64,000 bases of DNA, from the NCBI GenBank assembly GCA_014653385.1, contig JACWER010000006.1, positions 1 through 64,000 of the forward strand, given 5' to 3'. Within the stretch, counting starts at the first letter, position 1. Each line of letters begins with the position of its first letter. The DNA is from Pelagibacterales bacterium SAG-MED50 (GTDB lineage Bacteria > Pseudomonadota > Alphaproteobacteria > Pelagibacterales > Pelagibacteraceae). The position numbers and the translations under genes are program-made. Below are positions 56,481-64,000 of the stretch, in pieces. The notes below the pieces were generated by a model, which saw only the letters and a program-made list of their open reading frames with translations, made no database searches and was not told the origin of the DNA.

Positions 56481-57133
56481 TATAGAGCAGTTTCTTTTTT
56501 AATATATTTATCTATATCTTTAATCAGAGAGTCTTCTGTTTTAGAAAAAAAATGATTAGCTTCTGGAATAGATTGAAACTCTACTTTAATACCTTTTTGA
56601 GCACTTAATCTTTTATCTAATTCAGTAATATATTCTAAAGGAACTAACTCATCTTTTTTACCATAAATCATAAGTCCAGATGAGGGACATGGAGATAAAA
56701 AAGAAAAATCATAAACATTAGGTTGAGGAGATATTGCAATAAATCTATTGATCTCTGGTCTTCTCATTAATAATTGCATAGCTATTAATGATCCAAAAGA
56801 AAATCCTGATACCCAACATTGTGAGTTATCAAAGTTTTCTCTTTCAAGCCAATCTAAAGCTGCGGCTGCATCAGCTAGCTCACCTTGACCATTATCAAAC
56901 TCACCATCACTTTTACCAACACCTCTAAAATTAACTCTACATACTGAAAAATCGTTATCCATAAATGTATGAAAAGTATCAACAACAACTTTGTTATTCA
57001 TGGTTCCCCCATATTGAGGATGTGGTTGTAATACTAATGCAATTGGGGATGTATTTTTTTTACTCTTATAATATTTAGCTTCTAGTCTTCCAGCAGGACC
57101 TGGAATAAATATTTCTAAAATTTTGTTATCCAT
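56477..57133 (-). CDS. Alpha/beta hydrolase (COG2945-like)
   Basis: A 218-aa single-domain hydrolase. The nucleophile elbow is CWVSGFSFGSLIAMQ near residue 98, the oxyanion-side strand FRGVGKSDGEFDNGQGE near 70, Asp in YGKKDELVPLEY and His in PEANHFFSK. This resembles the COG2945 group of small alpha/beta hydrolases, which has no established substrate. It is divergent from iscR with 138 bases between. Confidence 0.85.
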   Translation of the reverse strand: MDNKILEIFIPGPAGRLEAKYYKSKKNTSPIALVLQPHPQYGGTMNNKVVVDTFHTFMDNDFSVCRVNFRGVGKSDGEFDNGQGELADAAAALDWLERENFDNSQCWVSGFSFGSLIAMQLLMRRPEINRFIAISPQPNVYDFSFLSPCPSSGLMIYGKKDELVPLEYITELDKRLSAQKGIKVEFQSIPEANHFFSKTEDSLIKDIDKYIKKETALY

Positions 57134-57271
57134 ATGCGATATTGATTATTATTCTCAAAAAAAAACTACGTTTATCATAAGTGAGCGACAATATGTTAGT
57201 TTTTTTATTATAAACTATACTTGACCAATTAAGTCAGGTATGTATAAAAAGCACGCAATTTAAAGGGTAAT
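57134..57271. other. Intergenic region with iscR promoter/operator
   Basis: The 138-base gap between the divergent hydrolase and iscR genes is the largest noncoding stretch in the window. Its right half holds the 25-bp IscR-like operator, a -35/-10 pair and the ribosome binding site (AAAGGG) of iscR. I see nothing else recognisable in it; the left part is A/T runs. Confidence 0.8.
57217..57241 (+). promoter_or_regulatory. IscR-type operator overlapping the iscR-suf promoter
   Basis: ATACTTGACCAATTAAGTCAGGTAT is a near-perfect 25-base dyad whose halves (ATACYTGAC and GTCARGTAT) match the type 1 site bound by [2Fe-2S]-IscR. It overlaps the -35 TTGACC (57221-57226); the -10 TATAAA is at 57243-57248, 16 bases away. 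This arrangement predicts that holo-IscR represses its own operon when clusters are plentiful. Confidence 0.8.
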
Positions 57272-57697
57272 ATGAAATTAACATCAAAAGGTAGATATGC
57301 TGTAATGGCATTAGCAGATCTTGCAAGGTTTGACAGTATAAATCCTGTTTCACTAAGAGATATATCTTTACGACAAGGAATTTCACTTGATTATCTTGAG
57401 CAAATTTTTTCTAAACTAAAAAAAGATCAAATTGTTAAAAGTATAAGAGGAACTCAAGGAGGATATGTTTTATCAAGAAAACCAAATGAAATAAAACTTA
57501 CTAATATATTTCATGCGGTCGATGAAAAAGTTAAAACTGTGCAATGTAAGAAAGAGTCTAAAAAAGGATGCAATGGTAAAGCAACCAAATGTGTTACCCA
57601 CAACCTTTGGGATGAATTAGAAACTCATATTAACAGTTTTTTTGAAAAGAAAAGTTTAGAGGATTTATTAAAAAATAATAAAGATCAAAGAATTTAA
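57272..57697 (+). CDS. iscR: IscR, Rrf2-family Fe-S regulator
   Basis: A 141-aa Rrf2-type winged-helix regulator. MKLTSKGRYAVMALADLA at the start and the recognition helix region (SLDYLEQIFSKLKKDQIVKSIRGTQGGY) fit IscR. Its cluster-binding residues C92, C100, C107 and H110 match the E. coli set C92, C98, C104, H107 with slightly longer first spacers and the same CxxH ending. It heads the suf operon, with a matching operator upstream, so it should sense Fe-S status and adjust the machinery. Confidence 0.94.
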   Translation: MKLTSKGRYAVMALADLARFDSINPVSLRDISLRQGISLDYLEQIFSKLKKDQIVKSIRGTQGGYVLSRKPNEIKLTNIFHAVDEKVKTVQCKKESKKGCNGKATKCVTHNLWDELETHINSFFEKKSLEDLLKNNKDQRI

Positions 57698-57700
57698 ATT

Positions 57701-59143
57701 ATGGATAATAGACAAAAAGAAATAGATAATTTAAAAGATTATAAATATGGTTTTTCAACTGATATTGAAAACACAAGAGCACCAAAAGGTTTAAATGAGG
57801 ATGTAATTAAATTTATTTCGAATATTAAAAAAGAGCCTCAATGGATGCTTGATTTTAGACTTAAAGCATTTGAAAGATTTAAACAGTTAAAAGAACCTGA
57901 CTGGCAAAAACCAAAGTATCCAAAGATTGATTATCAAGATTTATATTATTATTCAGCACCTAAAAGTATGGATGATAAACCAAAAAGCTTAGATGAATTA
58001 GATCCAAAACTTTTGGAAACTTATAAAAAACTTGGAATCCCACTTCAAGAACAAGCAAGGTTAAATGGTATAGCTGTAGATGCAGTATTTGACTCTGTAT
58101 CTGTTGCAACAACATTTAAAGAAGAATTAACTAAACAAGGAATAATTTTTTGTTCTATGTCGGAAGCAATTCAAAAACATTCTGATTTAGTTAAAAAATA
58201 TTTAGGTACTGTAATTCCGACAACTGATCATTTTTTTGCAACACTTAATTCAGCAGTTTTTACAGATGGTTCATTTGTTTATATTCCAGAAGGAGTAAAA
58301 TGCCCAATGGAACTATCAACATATTTTAGAATTAATGCTTCTGAAACAGGACAATTTGAGAGAACTTTGATTATTGCTGATAAAGGAAGTTATGTAAGTT
58401 ATTTAGAAGGGTGTACCGCGCCTATGAGGGATGAAAATCAATTACATGCAGCCAATGTTGAATTGATTGCACTAGATGATGCTGAAATAAAATATTCAAC
58501 AGTTCAAAATTGGTATCCTGGTGATAAAGATGGCAAAGGTGGGATTTATAATTTTGTAACTAAGAGAGGTTTGTGCAAAGGCAAAAATTCTAAAATTTCT
58601 TGGACACAAGTTGAAACTGGATCTGCAATAACATGGAAATATCCAAGCTGCATATTAAAAGGTGATAATTCAGTCGGAGAATTTTACTCCATAGCAATTA
58701 CAAATAATCATCAAAAAGCAGACACAGGTACTAAAATGATTCATTTAGGAAAGAATACGAAAAGTAAAATTATATCCAAGGGAATTTCAGCTGGAAATTC
58801 TGATATGATGTATAGAGGCTTGGTAGATATATCGTCTAAAGCTGATAATTCACGTAATTTTACTCAATGTGACTCTTTATTAATGGGTAACAAATGTGGA
58901 GCCCATACAATTCCCTACATAAAGAATAAAAACCTTAAATCGAATATTGAACATGAGGCAACTACATCAAAAATAAGTGATGAGCAGCTTTATTATTGTA
59001 ATCAAAGAGGATTAAACCAAGAAGAAGCAGTCAGTTTGATTGTTAATGGATTTTGTAAAGAAGTTTTACAACAACTTCCTATGGAATTCGCAGTTGAAGC
59101 ACAAAAATTAGTTGGAATTAGCCTGGAAGGGAGTGTTGGTTAA
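57701..59143 (+). CDS. sufB: SufB, Fe-S scaffold subunit
   Basis: Core scaffold of the SufBCD complex, 480 aa. Beta-helix core and the SufB motifs are visible: [16 protein letters not shown] near residue 203, [18 protein letters not shown] near 235 and the late [12 protein letters not shown] with the cluster-linked cysteine near 400. It is separated from iscR by three bases and from sufC by none. Confidence 0.97.
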   Translation: MDNRQKEIDNLKDYKYGFSTDIENTRAPKGLNEDVIKFISNIKKEPQWMLDFRLKAFERFKQLKEPDWQKPKYPKIDYQDLYYYSAPKSMDDKPKSLDELDPKLLETYKKLGIPLQEQARLNGIAVDAVFDSVSVATTFKEELTKQGIIFCSMSEAIQKHSDLVKKYLGTVIPTTDHFFATLNSAVFTDGSFVYIPEGVKCPMELSTYFRINASETGQFERTLIIADKGSYVSYLEGCTAPMRDENQLHAANVELIALDDAEIKYSTVQNWYPGDKDGKGGIYNFVTKRGLCKGKNSKISWTQVETGSAITWKYPSCILKGDNSVGEFYSIAITNNHQKADTGTKMIHLGKNTKSKIISKGISAGNSDMMYRGLVDISSKADNSRNFTQCDSLLMGNKCGAHTIPYIKNKNLKSNIEHEATTSKISDEQLYYCNQRGLNQEEAVSLIVNGFCKEVLQQLPMEFAVEAQKLVGISLEGSVG

Positions 59144-59878
59144 ATGTTAAGTATTGAAAGTTTAAAAGCAAAAATTGAAGAAAAAGAAATATTAAAAGGA
59201 CTTAATTTAAATATTAACCCTGGTGAGGTTCATGCAATTATGGGACCTAATGGGTCAGGTAAAAGTACACTCTCTAATATTTTGTCAGGAAAAAAAGGTT
59301 ACGAGGTTAATGGAAAAGTCACATTTGAAGGAGAAAATTTACTAGAATTAGAAACTGAAGAAAGAGCCCATAAAGGAATCTTTTTAGCATTTCAATATCC
59401 TTTAGAAATTCCAGGAGTTAATACAAACACTTTTTTAAAAACTTCAATTAATGCAATAAAAAAAGCTAGAGGGGAAAAAGAGTTAGATGCAATAGAATTT
59501 TTAAAATTAATCAAACAAAAATCTGCAGAATTAAAATTTGATGAAAAAATATTAAGTAGACAGCTTAATGTTGGATTTTCAGGAGGAGAAAAGAAAAAAA
59601 ATGAAATTTTACAAATGTCGATTTTAAATCCAAAATTATCGATATTAGATGAAACAGACTCAGGTTTAGATATCGACGCTCTACGAATTGTATCAGAAGG
59701 AGTTAATTCATTACGAAATAAAGAAAACTCTTTTTTAATTATTACCCACTATCAAAGATTACTAGACTATATAAAACCTGATTTTGTTCATGTTCTTAAA
59801 AATGGACAGATTATTAAATCAGGAGATTATGAATTAGCTAAAGAATTAGAGAAAGTTGGATATGAGGATTTTAATTAA
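59144..59878 (+). CDS. sufC: SufC, Fe-S assembly ATPase
   Basis: ABC-type ATPase of SufBCD, 244 aa. Walker [11 protein letters not shown] near residue 36, signature [11 protein letters not shown] near 149 and Walker [17 protein letters not shown] near 168 are visible. It lies right after sufB, and its stop shares one base with the sufD start. Confidence 0.97.
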   Translation: MLSIESLKAKIEEKEILKGLNLNINPGEVHAIMGPNGSGKSTLSNILSGKKGYEVNGKVTFEGENLLELETEERAHKGIFLAFQYPLEIPGVNTNTFLKTSINAIKKARGEKELDAIEFLKLIKQKSAELKFDEKILSRQLNVGFSGGEKKKNEILQMSILNPKLSILDETDSGLDIDALRIVSEGVNSLRNKENSFLIITHYQRLLDYIKPDFVHVLKNGQIIKSGDYELAKELEKVGYEDFN

Positions 59879-61116
59879 TGGAAAACAATATTAAATTAAA
59901 TTTTGAGAGCTATTTAAATGAAAAAAATTTTACAAGTTCTCAAAAAGAAATAAAGGAAATTAATTTTGATAATTTTATTAAAAATGGATTTCCAAATAGA
60001 CGTATCGAGGATTGGAAATTTTCTGATTTAAAAAAAATTATTACCAATAATTTTGAAAATATTGATTTTTCAAAAAAGGAAGCCCAATTAAATATTGATG
60101 AAAATTTAATTGGCGATTTAGAACATAATAAAATTACTTTTATAAATGGTGCTATATCTAATATAGATTTTAGTTATGAGAATGAGGATAAAATAATTGT
60201 AGAACAAAATTTAAATTTAGAAAACGAATTAAGCAAAAATACATTATTGAATTTGAATACTGCTTTTGTATCTAACTATACAAAAATTTTAGTAAAAAAA
60301 GGTTATCAATTTAAAAAACCATTGGTTTTATTTAATTATTTATCCCATGATTTAAGTAATTCTGGCTTAAATACTAGGCTGGACATTAATTTAGAGGATG
60401 AAGCTTCATTGAACATTATCAATATATCAAATGAAAATTTAAATAATAATTTTTTGAATTTTAGACAGAAAATTAATATTGGTAAAAATTCTATTCTCAA
60501 AAACTATAGCTTAGATATTAATGAAACTTCAAATATTAAGTATTCTTTTAAAGATATTAACTTAGAAAAAAATAGTCATTTAGAATATTTTATTTTATCC
60601 AAAGGTTCAAAATTTGCAAAACACGATATTAACTGCAGCTTAAATGATGAATATGGTTCTGTTGTAATAAATGGGATAATTGATTTAAATGATAAAAAAC
60701 ACCATGAAATCAAAACTATAATTAATCATAATGAAGAAAACTGTAAAAGTTACCAATTAATTAAAAGTGTTTTAAATGATGGTGCAAAAGGTGTTTATCA
60801 GGGTAAAATATACGTAAATTCTAAAGCACAAAAAACTGATGGCTATCAATTAAGCAGAGCATTACTTCTTAGTAATGAAGTTGAGTTTAATGCAAAACCT
60901 GAATTAGAAATTTATGCTGATGATGTTAAATGTTCGCATGGCTCGACATCAGGTAATATTGATGAAAACTCTATTTTCTATTTAATGTCAAGAGGCTTAA
61001 GCTATGCGCAATCAAAAAAGTTACTCACGAATGGATTTTTAAATGAAGTTATTGAAAAAATTACAAATGAAGATGTTAAATTGTTAGTTAAAAAACTTAC
61101 AGGCATAACCGAATGA
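59878..61116 (+). CDS. sufD: SufD, SufBCD scaffold partner
   Basis: SufB-related subunit, 412 aa, needed for iron acquisition by the complex. The C-terminal part is typical: GKIYVNSKAQKTDGYQLSRALLLS, EIYADDVKCSHGSTSG and FYLMSRGLSYAQSKKLLTNGF. The N-terminal half is diverged and very Asn/Lys-rich, as usual for SufD in AT-rich genomes. It overlaps sufS by four bases (ATGA). Confidence 0.95.
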   Translation: MENNIKLNFESYLNEKNFTSSQKEIKEINFDNFIKNGFPNRRIEDWKFSDLKKIITNNFENIDFSKKEAQLNIDENLIGDLEHNKITFINGAISNIDFSYENEDKIIVEQNLNLENELSKNTLLNLNTAFVSNYTKILVKKGYQFKKPLVLFNYLSHDLSNSGLNTRLDINLEDEASLNIINISNENLNNNFLNFRQKINIGKNSILKNYSLDINETSNIKYSFKDINLEKNSHLEYFILSKGSKFAKHDINCSLNDEYGSVVINGIIDLNDKKHHEIKTIINHNEENCKSYQLIKSVLNDGAKGVYQGKIYVNSKAQKTDGYQLSRALLLSNEVEFNAKPELEIYADDVKCSHGSTSGNIDENSIFYLMSRGLSYAQSKKLLTNGFLNEVIEKITNEDVKLLVKKLTGITE

Positions 61117-62333
61117 ATATAAACCAAGTAAAAAAAGAATTCCCAATTTTTGACGAAAAAATTCAAAATAATGACTTAGTCTATTTAGACAGCGCTAATT
61201 CTTCTCAAAAACCAAAAGTTGTAATTGATAGAATTAATGAATTTTATACAAAACAATTTTCAAATGTTGGAAGAAGTGTTCATTATCTTGCTGTTGCTGC
61301 TACAAATTTGTATGAAAACACAAGAACTTCAGTTCAAAGATATATTAATGCAAAAGATAAAAATGAAATTGTGTTTACTAAGGGTGCAACCGAAGCACTT
61401 AACTTAGTTGCCAATACACTAGGTCAAGATTATCTTCAAGAAGGTGATGAAATTATTATTACTGAATTAGAACATCACTCTAATTATGTTCCATGGCATT
61501 TTTTGAGAAAATCAAAAAATATTAAGATAAATTTTGCAGAGATAAATGATGAAGGTGAAATTACTTTAGAAGAAATTGAAAAAAAGATAACTTCCAGAAC
61601 TAAAGTAATTTCAATTACACATTTATCAAATGTAACTGGGGCTATTCTTCCTATTAAAGAGATTACAGAGTTAGCACACTCGAAGGGTATTATAGTTGTG
61701 GTTGATGGTTGTCAGGGTGCTCCTCATTTAAAGTTGGACATGCAAGATTTAGATTGTGATTTTTATGCAATTTCTTGCCATAAAATGTATGGCCCAACAG
61801 GCTTAGGTGTTTTGTATGGTAAAAAAAAGTGGCTAGAGGAACTTCCGCCATATCAAGGTGGAGGAGGAATGATTAATGAAGTTAAAAAAGATAGAATTTC
61901 CTATGGAGATTTACCTAATAAATACGAGGCAGGAACAATGGCTACCGCCCAAGTAATAGCATTTGATCAATCTATTAAATTTTTAGAAAGTGTTGGAATT
62001 GAAAATGTGATGAAGCATGAAGCTGAACTTGTTGAATATGGACAAGAACTATTGCAAAAAAATAATTCTGTTAAATTAATAGGTAATCCAAAAAATAAAG
62101 GTGGTGTTTTATCTTTTACAATAGAAGGTATTCACCCTCATGATGTAGCAACCATCTTGGATGAGGATGGTGTAGCAATAAGAGCAGGTCATCATTGTTG
62201 CCAAATACTTCATGATAAATTGAATATACCTGCAAGCTCAAGAGCATCTGTTGGAATTTACAATACCAAAGATGATCTTGATAAACTCAATAATGCTATA
62301 AATAATTGTAAAAAAATATTTAACTTAAAATGA
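61113..62333 (+). CDS. sufS: SufS, cysteine desulfurase
   Basis: PLP enzyme that takes sulfur from cysteine, 406 aa, group II type. The PLP lysine lies in ISCHKMYGPTGLGVLYGKK near residue 225 and the catalytic Cys in IRAGHHCCQILHD near 363, with the extended loop of SufS rather than IscS. It overlaps sufU by four bases, so sulfur transfer to the adjacent SufU is likely. Confidence 0.96.
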   Translation: MNINQVKKEFPIFDEKIQNNDLVYLDSANSSQKPKVVIDRINEFYTKQFSNVGRSVHYLAVAATNLYENTRTSVQRYINAKDKNEIVFTKGATEALNLVANTLGQDYLQEGDEIIITELEHHSNYVPWHFLRKSKNIKINFAEINDEGEITLEEIEKKITSRTKVISITHLSNVTGAILPIKEITELAHSKGIIVVVDGCQGAPHLKLDMQDLDCDFYAISCHKMYGPTGLGVLYGKKKWLEELPPYQGGGGMINEVKKDRISYGDLPNKYEAGTMATAQVIAFDQSIKFLESVGIENVMKHEAELVEYGQELLQKNNSVKLIGNPKNKGGVLSFTIEGIHPHDVATILDEDGVAIRAGHHCCQILHDKLNIPASSRASVGIYNTKDDLDKLNNAINNCKKIFNLK

Positions 62334-62794
62334 ATTTAAAAGAATTGTATCAAGAAATAATATTAGAACATGGTAAAAATCCAAGGAACCTTGGTAAAAC
62401 AGATAACTTCAATAAAGAAGCTAAAGGACATAACCCTTTATGTGGAGACAATGTTCATGTTTATTTAAAACTTAATGGACAAAAAATTGTTGAAGATATT
62501 TCTTTTGAAGGTAGTGGATGTGCTATTTCAATGGCATCGGCGTCCATTATGACAGATTTGATTAAAGGTAAAAATGAACATGAAGCCAAGGAAATAGTGG
62601 AAGATTTTTTAGGAATGATAAAAGAAAATCCTAAATTAAAATCTGAAAATTTAGAAGAAGATGAAAAAACAAAATTAATGTGTCTGTCTGGTGTAAAACA
62701 GTATCCAATGAGAGTTAAATGTGCAACTTTATCATGGCATACTTTGGTATCTGCATTTGATAATAAAAAAGAGGCAATTAAAACAGAAAATTAA
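62330..62794 (+). CDS. sufU: SufU-type sulfur-transfer/scaffold protein
   Basis: A 154-aa IscU-fold protein with NPLCGDNVHV, GSGCAISMASASIM and LSGVKQYPMRVKCATLSW. The insertion before the third cysteine (FLGMIKENPKLKSENLEEDE) marks it as SufU rather than IscU. In Gram-positive bacteria SufU is a zinc-dependent sulfur acceptor of SufS; the residues here (C, D, C, C) permit that. It replaces SufE in this operon and follows sufS directly. Confidence 0.92.
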   Translation: MNLKELYQEIILEHGKNPRNLGKTDNFNKEAKGHNPLCGDNVHVYLKLNGQKIVEDISFEGSGCAISMASASIMTDLIKGKNEHEAKEIVEDFLGMIKENPKLKSENLEEDEKTKLMCLSGVKQYPMRVKCATLSWHTLVSAFDNKKEAIKTEN

Positions 62795-62800
62795 ATTGAT

Positions 62801-63100
62801 ATGACAAAAAAAGAACAAATTATTGAAGAAATTAGAAAAATTTATGATCCTGAGTTACCAGTTAATATTTATGAATTAGGTTTAATTTATGATATTAAAG
62901 TGGAGAATGAAAATTTTGCTAAAATTAAAATGACACTAACAACACCAAATTGTCCTGTTGCTGAAAGTTTGCCAAAAGAAGTTAAAGAAGGTGCAATGCA
63001 AGTTGAAGGTATTGATGATGTTGATCTTGAGTTAGTTTGGGACCCACCTTGGAATAAAGAAATGATGTCAGAAGCAGCAAAATTGGAGTTAAATTTATAA
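62801..63100 (+). CDS. sufT: SufT-like DUF59 (MIP18-family) protein
   Basis: A 99-aa small protein of the MIP18/PaaD group. DPELPVNIYELGLIYDI, the conserved NCPVAESLP region with its cysteine, and DPPWNKEMMSEAAK at the end are typical of SufT-type proteins associated with Fe-S target maturation. It lies between sufU and sufA, overlapping sufA by one base. Confidence 0.92.
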   Translation: MTKKEQIIEEIRKIYDPELPVNIYELGLIYDIKVENENFAKIKMTLTTPNCPVAESLPKEVKEGAMQVEGIDDVDLELVWDPPWNKEMMSEAAKLELNL

Positions 63101-63435
63101 TGAATCCTATAATTAAATTAAGTGATAATGCTGCATTAAGAATTAAAGAAATTATGTCTAATGCTGAAAAAGATTCATTAGGTGTAAGGGTGTCAGTTAA
63201 AACAGGTGGTTGTGCTGGAATGTCTTATGTTATGGAATATACAAAAGATGCTAATCCAAGTGATGAAATAATTGAAGATAAAGGGGTTAAAGTTTTTGTT
63301 GATTCTGCTGCAATAATGTATCTGCTTGGAACAGAAATGGACTATAAAAAAGAGGAACTTTCATCTTCTTTTGTGTTCAATAATCCTAATGAAACTGAGC
63401 GATGTGGCTGTGGTGAATCTTTCAAGATAGAGTAG
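63100..63435 (+). CDS. sufA: SufA/IscA-type Fe-S carrier
   Basis: A-type carrier, 111 aa. The three conserved cysteines are seen as GGCAGMSY and ERCGCGESF at the C-terminus. It would take clusters from SufBCD and pass them to apoproteins. It is the last gene of the suf operon, one base overlapping sufT. Confidence 0.94.
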   Translation: MNPIIKLSDNAALRIKEIMSNAEKDSLGVRVSVKTGGCAGMSYVMEYTKDANPSDEIIEDKGVKVFVDSAAIMYLLGTEMDYKKEELSSSFVFNNPNETERCGCGESFKIE

Positions 63436-63451
63436 GTTGTATTATCCCAGT

Positions 63452-63483
63452 ATATGCATATCAGTATTGCGTTATATGCATAA
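63452..63483. repeat. Twin TATATGCATA palindromic elements
   Basis: TATATGCATA occurs twice in the 66-base gap after sufA, at 63452-63461 and 63474-63483, exactly 22 bases apart (two helical turns). Each contains the palindrome ATATGCAT. The arrangement resembles a pair of operator half-sites placed on the same face of the helix. No known regulator is assigned. Confidence 0.6.
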
Positions 63484-63501
63484 CTAGTGTAACTATTATC
63501 T

Positions 63502-63672
63502 ATGAATAGATTTGAATTTAAAAATCTTGTTAAAAACCTCAAGAATTCTTTAAAAGAAAGAACTTTTTTTAAAGACCTTCGCAAAGAAGTAGAAACTGGT
63601 GCCAATGGTACACAGGACTATGTTGTTAAAAAAGGTGTTAACAAAGATACAATCGCTACAACAAGACAGTAA
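63502..63672 (+). CDS. 56-aa small basic protein (not in ORF track)
   Basis: An open frame of 57 codons from the ATG at 63502 to TAA at 63670-63672 encodes MNRFEFKNLVKNLKNSLKERTFFKDLRKEVETG and a Gly/Asn-Thr-rich end. It is below the size cutoff of the ORF track. The amphipathic N-terminal helix, even composition and own upstream gap make it more plausible than the overlapping minus-strand ORF. Candidate promoter TTGCGT (63468) with TAACTA (63491) would give an almost leaderless message. Function unknown. Confidence 0.55.
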   Translation: MNRFEFKNLVKNLKNSLKERTFFKDLRKEVETGANGTQDYVVKKGVNKDTIATTRQ

Positions 63673-63679
63673 TTAATTA

Positions 63680-64000
63680 CTAGCTACTATAATACATCTC
63701 AAACTCAACTGGATGTGGTGCATGTTCAAATTTATGAATTTCTTCAAACTTCAATGCAATATAAGCATCAATTTGATCATCCGTAAATACACCACCTTGA
63801 GTTAAAAACTCTCTATCTTTATCTAAACTTTCCATGGCTTCTCTTAAAGAACCACAAACAGTTGGGATAGCTTTAACTTCTTCTGGCGGTAATTCATATA
63901 AATCTTTATCAAAAGATTCACCTGGATGAATTTTATTTTTAATTCCATCAAGTCCAGCCATAAGCATTGCAGCAAAAGTTAGATAAGGGTTTCCTGAAGC
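63680..64000 (-). CDS. glnA: Glutamine synthetase GlnA, C-terminal part (truncated by window)
   Basis: The last 106 residues of type I glutamine synthetase (ATP + glutamate + ammonia to glutamine); the gene starts beyond the right edge. Visible are [27 protein letters not shown] at the edge and [22 protein letters not shown] and [11 protein letters not shown] at the end, all standard. It reads leftward toward the small ORF with a 7-base gap. No adenylylation site (NLYDLPPEE-like Tyr) is lost: DLYELPPEE is present. Confidence 0.96.
   Translation of the reverse strand, partial: ASGNPYLTFAAMLMAGLDGIKNKIHPGESFDKDLYELPPEEVKAIPTVCGSLREAMESLDKDREFLTQGGVFTDDQIDAYIALKFEEIHKFEHAPHPVEFEMYYSS

Noticed and set aside
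63342-63605. 87-aa minus-strand ORF
   Set aside because: Antisense to sufA and the small ORF; no motif and no better context.

Overview
The window is a 64 kb piece of a streamlined, very AT-rich alphaproteobacterial chromosome, most probably SAR11 (Candidatus Pelagibacter or a close relative). I infer this from the low GC, the near absence of intergenic space (many start/stop overlaps of 1-4 bases), and Lys/Asn/Ile-rich proteins. Gene neighbourhoods are also typical of the class: rpsF-rpsR-rplI-dnaB, lptF-lptG-lptD-surA-pdxA-rsmA, purN-purM-DUF2066-hda, NDUFA12-DUF2155 and tyrS/anmK. I see no rRNA, tRNA, insertion sequence, prophage or CRISPR array, and no gene-free stretch longer than about 140 bases. 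Nearly everything is core metabolism or envelope biogenesis.

Layout. 1-3.7 kb: a molybdenum cofactor/formate dehydrogenase maturation island (fdhD, an HPP membrane protein and a NifU-like scaffold on the minus strand; mobA and moeA on the plus strand). 3.7-8.0 kb: an apparent operon of a DMT permease, a creatinase-like hydrolase, a glycine amidinotransferase-like enzyme and a threonine aldolase. All three enzymes can yield glycine or sarcosine, which fits the known glycine/serine requirement of SAR11. 8.0-11.9 kb: small accessory genes (a 75-78 aa protein, a methyltransferase, YajQ, a DUF218 protein, a D-2-hydroxyacid dehydrogenase, a periplasmic thioredoxin-like protein). 11.9-23.9 kb, all minus strand: MFS and DMT transporters, gshB/gshA, an HD-domain protein, purF, cvpA, an RND/MMPL exporter, dnaB, rplI, rpsR and rpsF.

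24.0-26.6 kb: fatty acid synthesis (fabD, fabG, acpP) plus gmk. 26.6-34.4 kb: rsmA, pdxA, surA, lptD, lptG and lptF on the minus strand. 34.4-41.4 kb: pepA and ndk, then purN/purM facing them, then a DUF2066 protein, hda and aspS. 41.4-46.3 kb: an orphan TSCPD domain normally fused to B12-dependent ribonucleotide reductase, a complex I accessory subunit, a DUF2155 protein, accC/accB, aroQ, thiS and thiG. 46.3-57.1 kb: an RNase E/G, penicillin-binding protein 1A, prfB with its programmed frameshift, an AsmA-like protein, tyrS, anmK and an alpha/beta hydrolase. 57.2-63.4 kb: the complete iscR-sufBCDS-sufU-sufT-sufA operon behind a recognisable IscR operator. The window ends with a 56-aa small ORF missing from the ORF track and the C-terminal part of glutamine synthetase (glnA).

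I do not see a wholly new defence or mobile system. The observations most worth a second look are the creatinase/amidinotransferase/threonine aldolase operon, the Cys-rich NifU-like paralogue beside fdhD, the orphan TSCPD protein, an exact 144-bp direct repeat (180-bp period) inside lptD, the prfB frameshift site, an RNase E/G without its zinc-link cysteines, the IscR operator on a SufU-type suf operon, and twin palindromic TATATGCATA elements exactly 22 bp apart before the small ORF.
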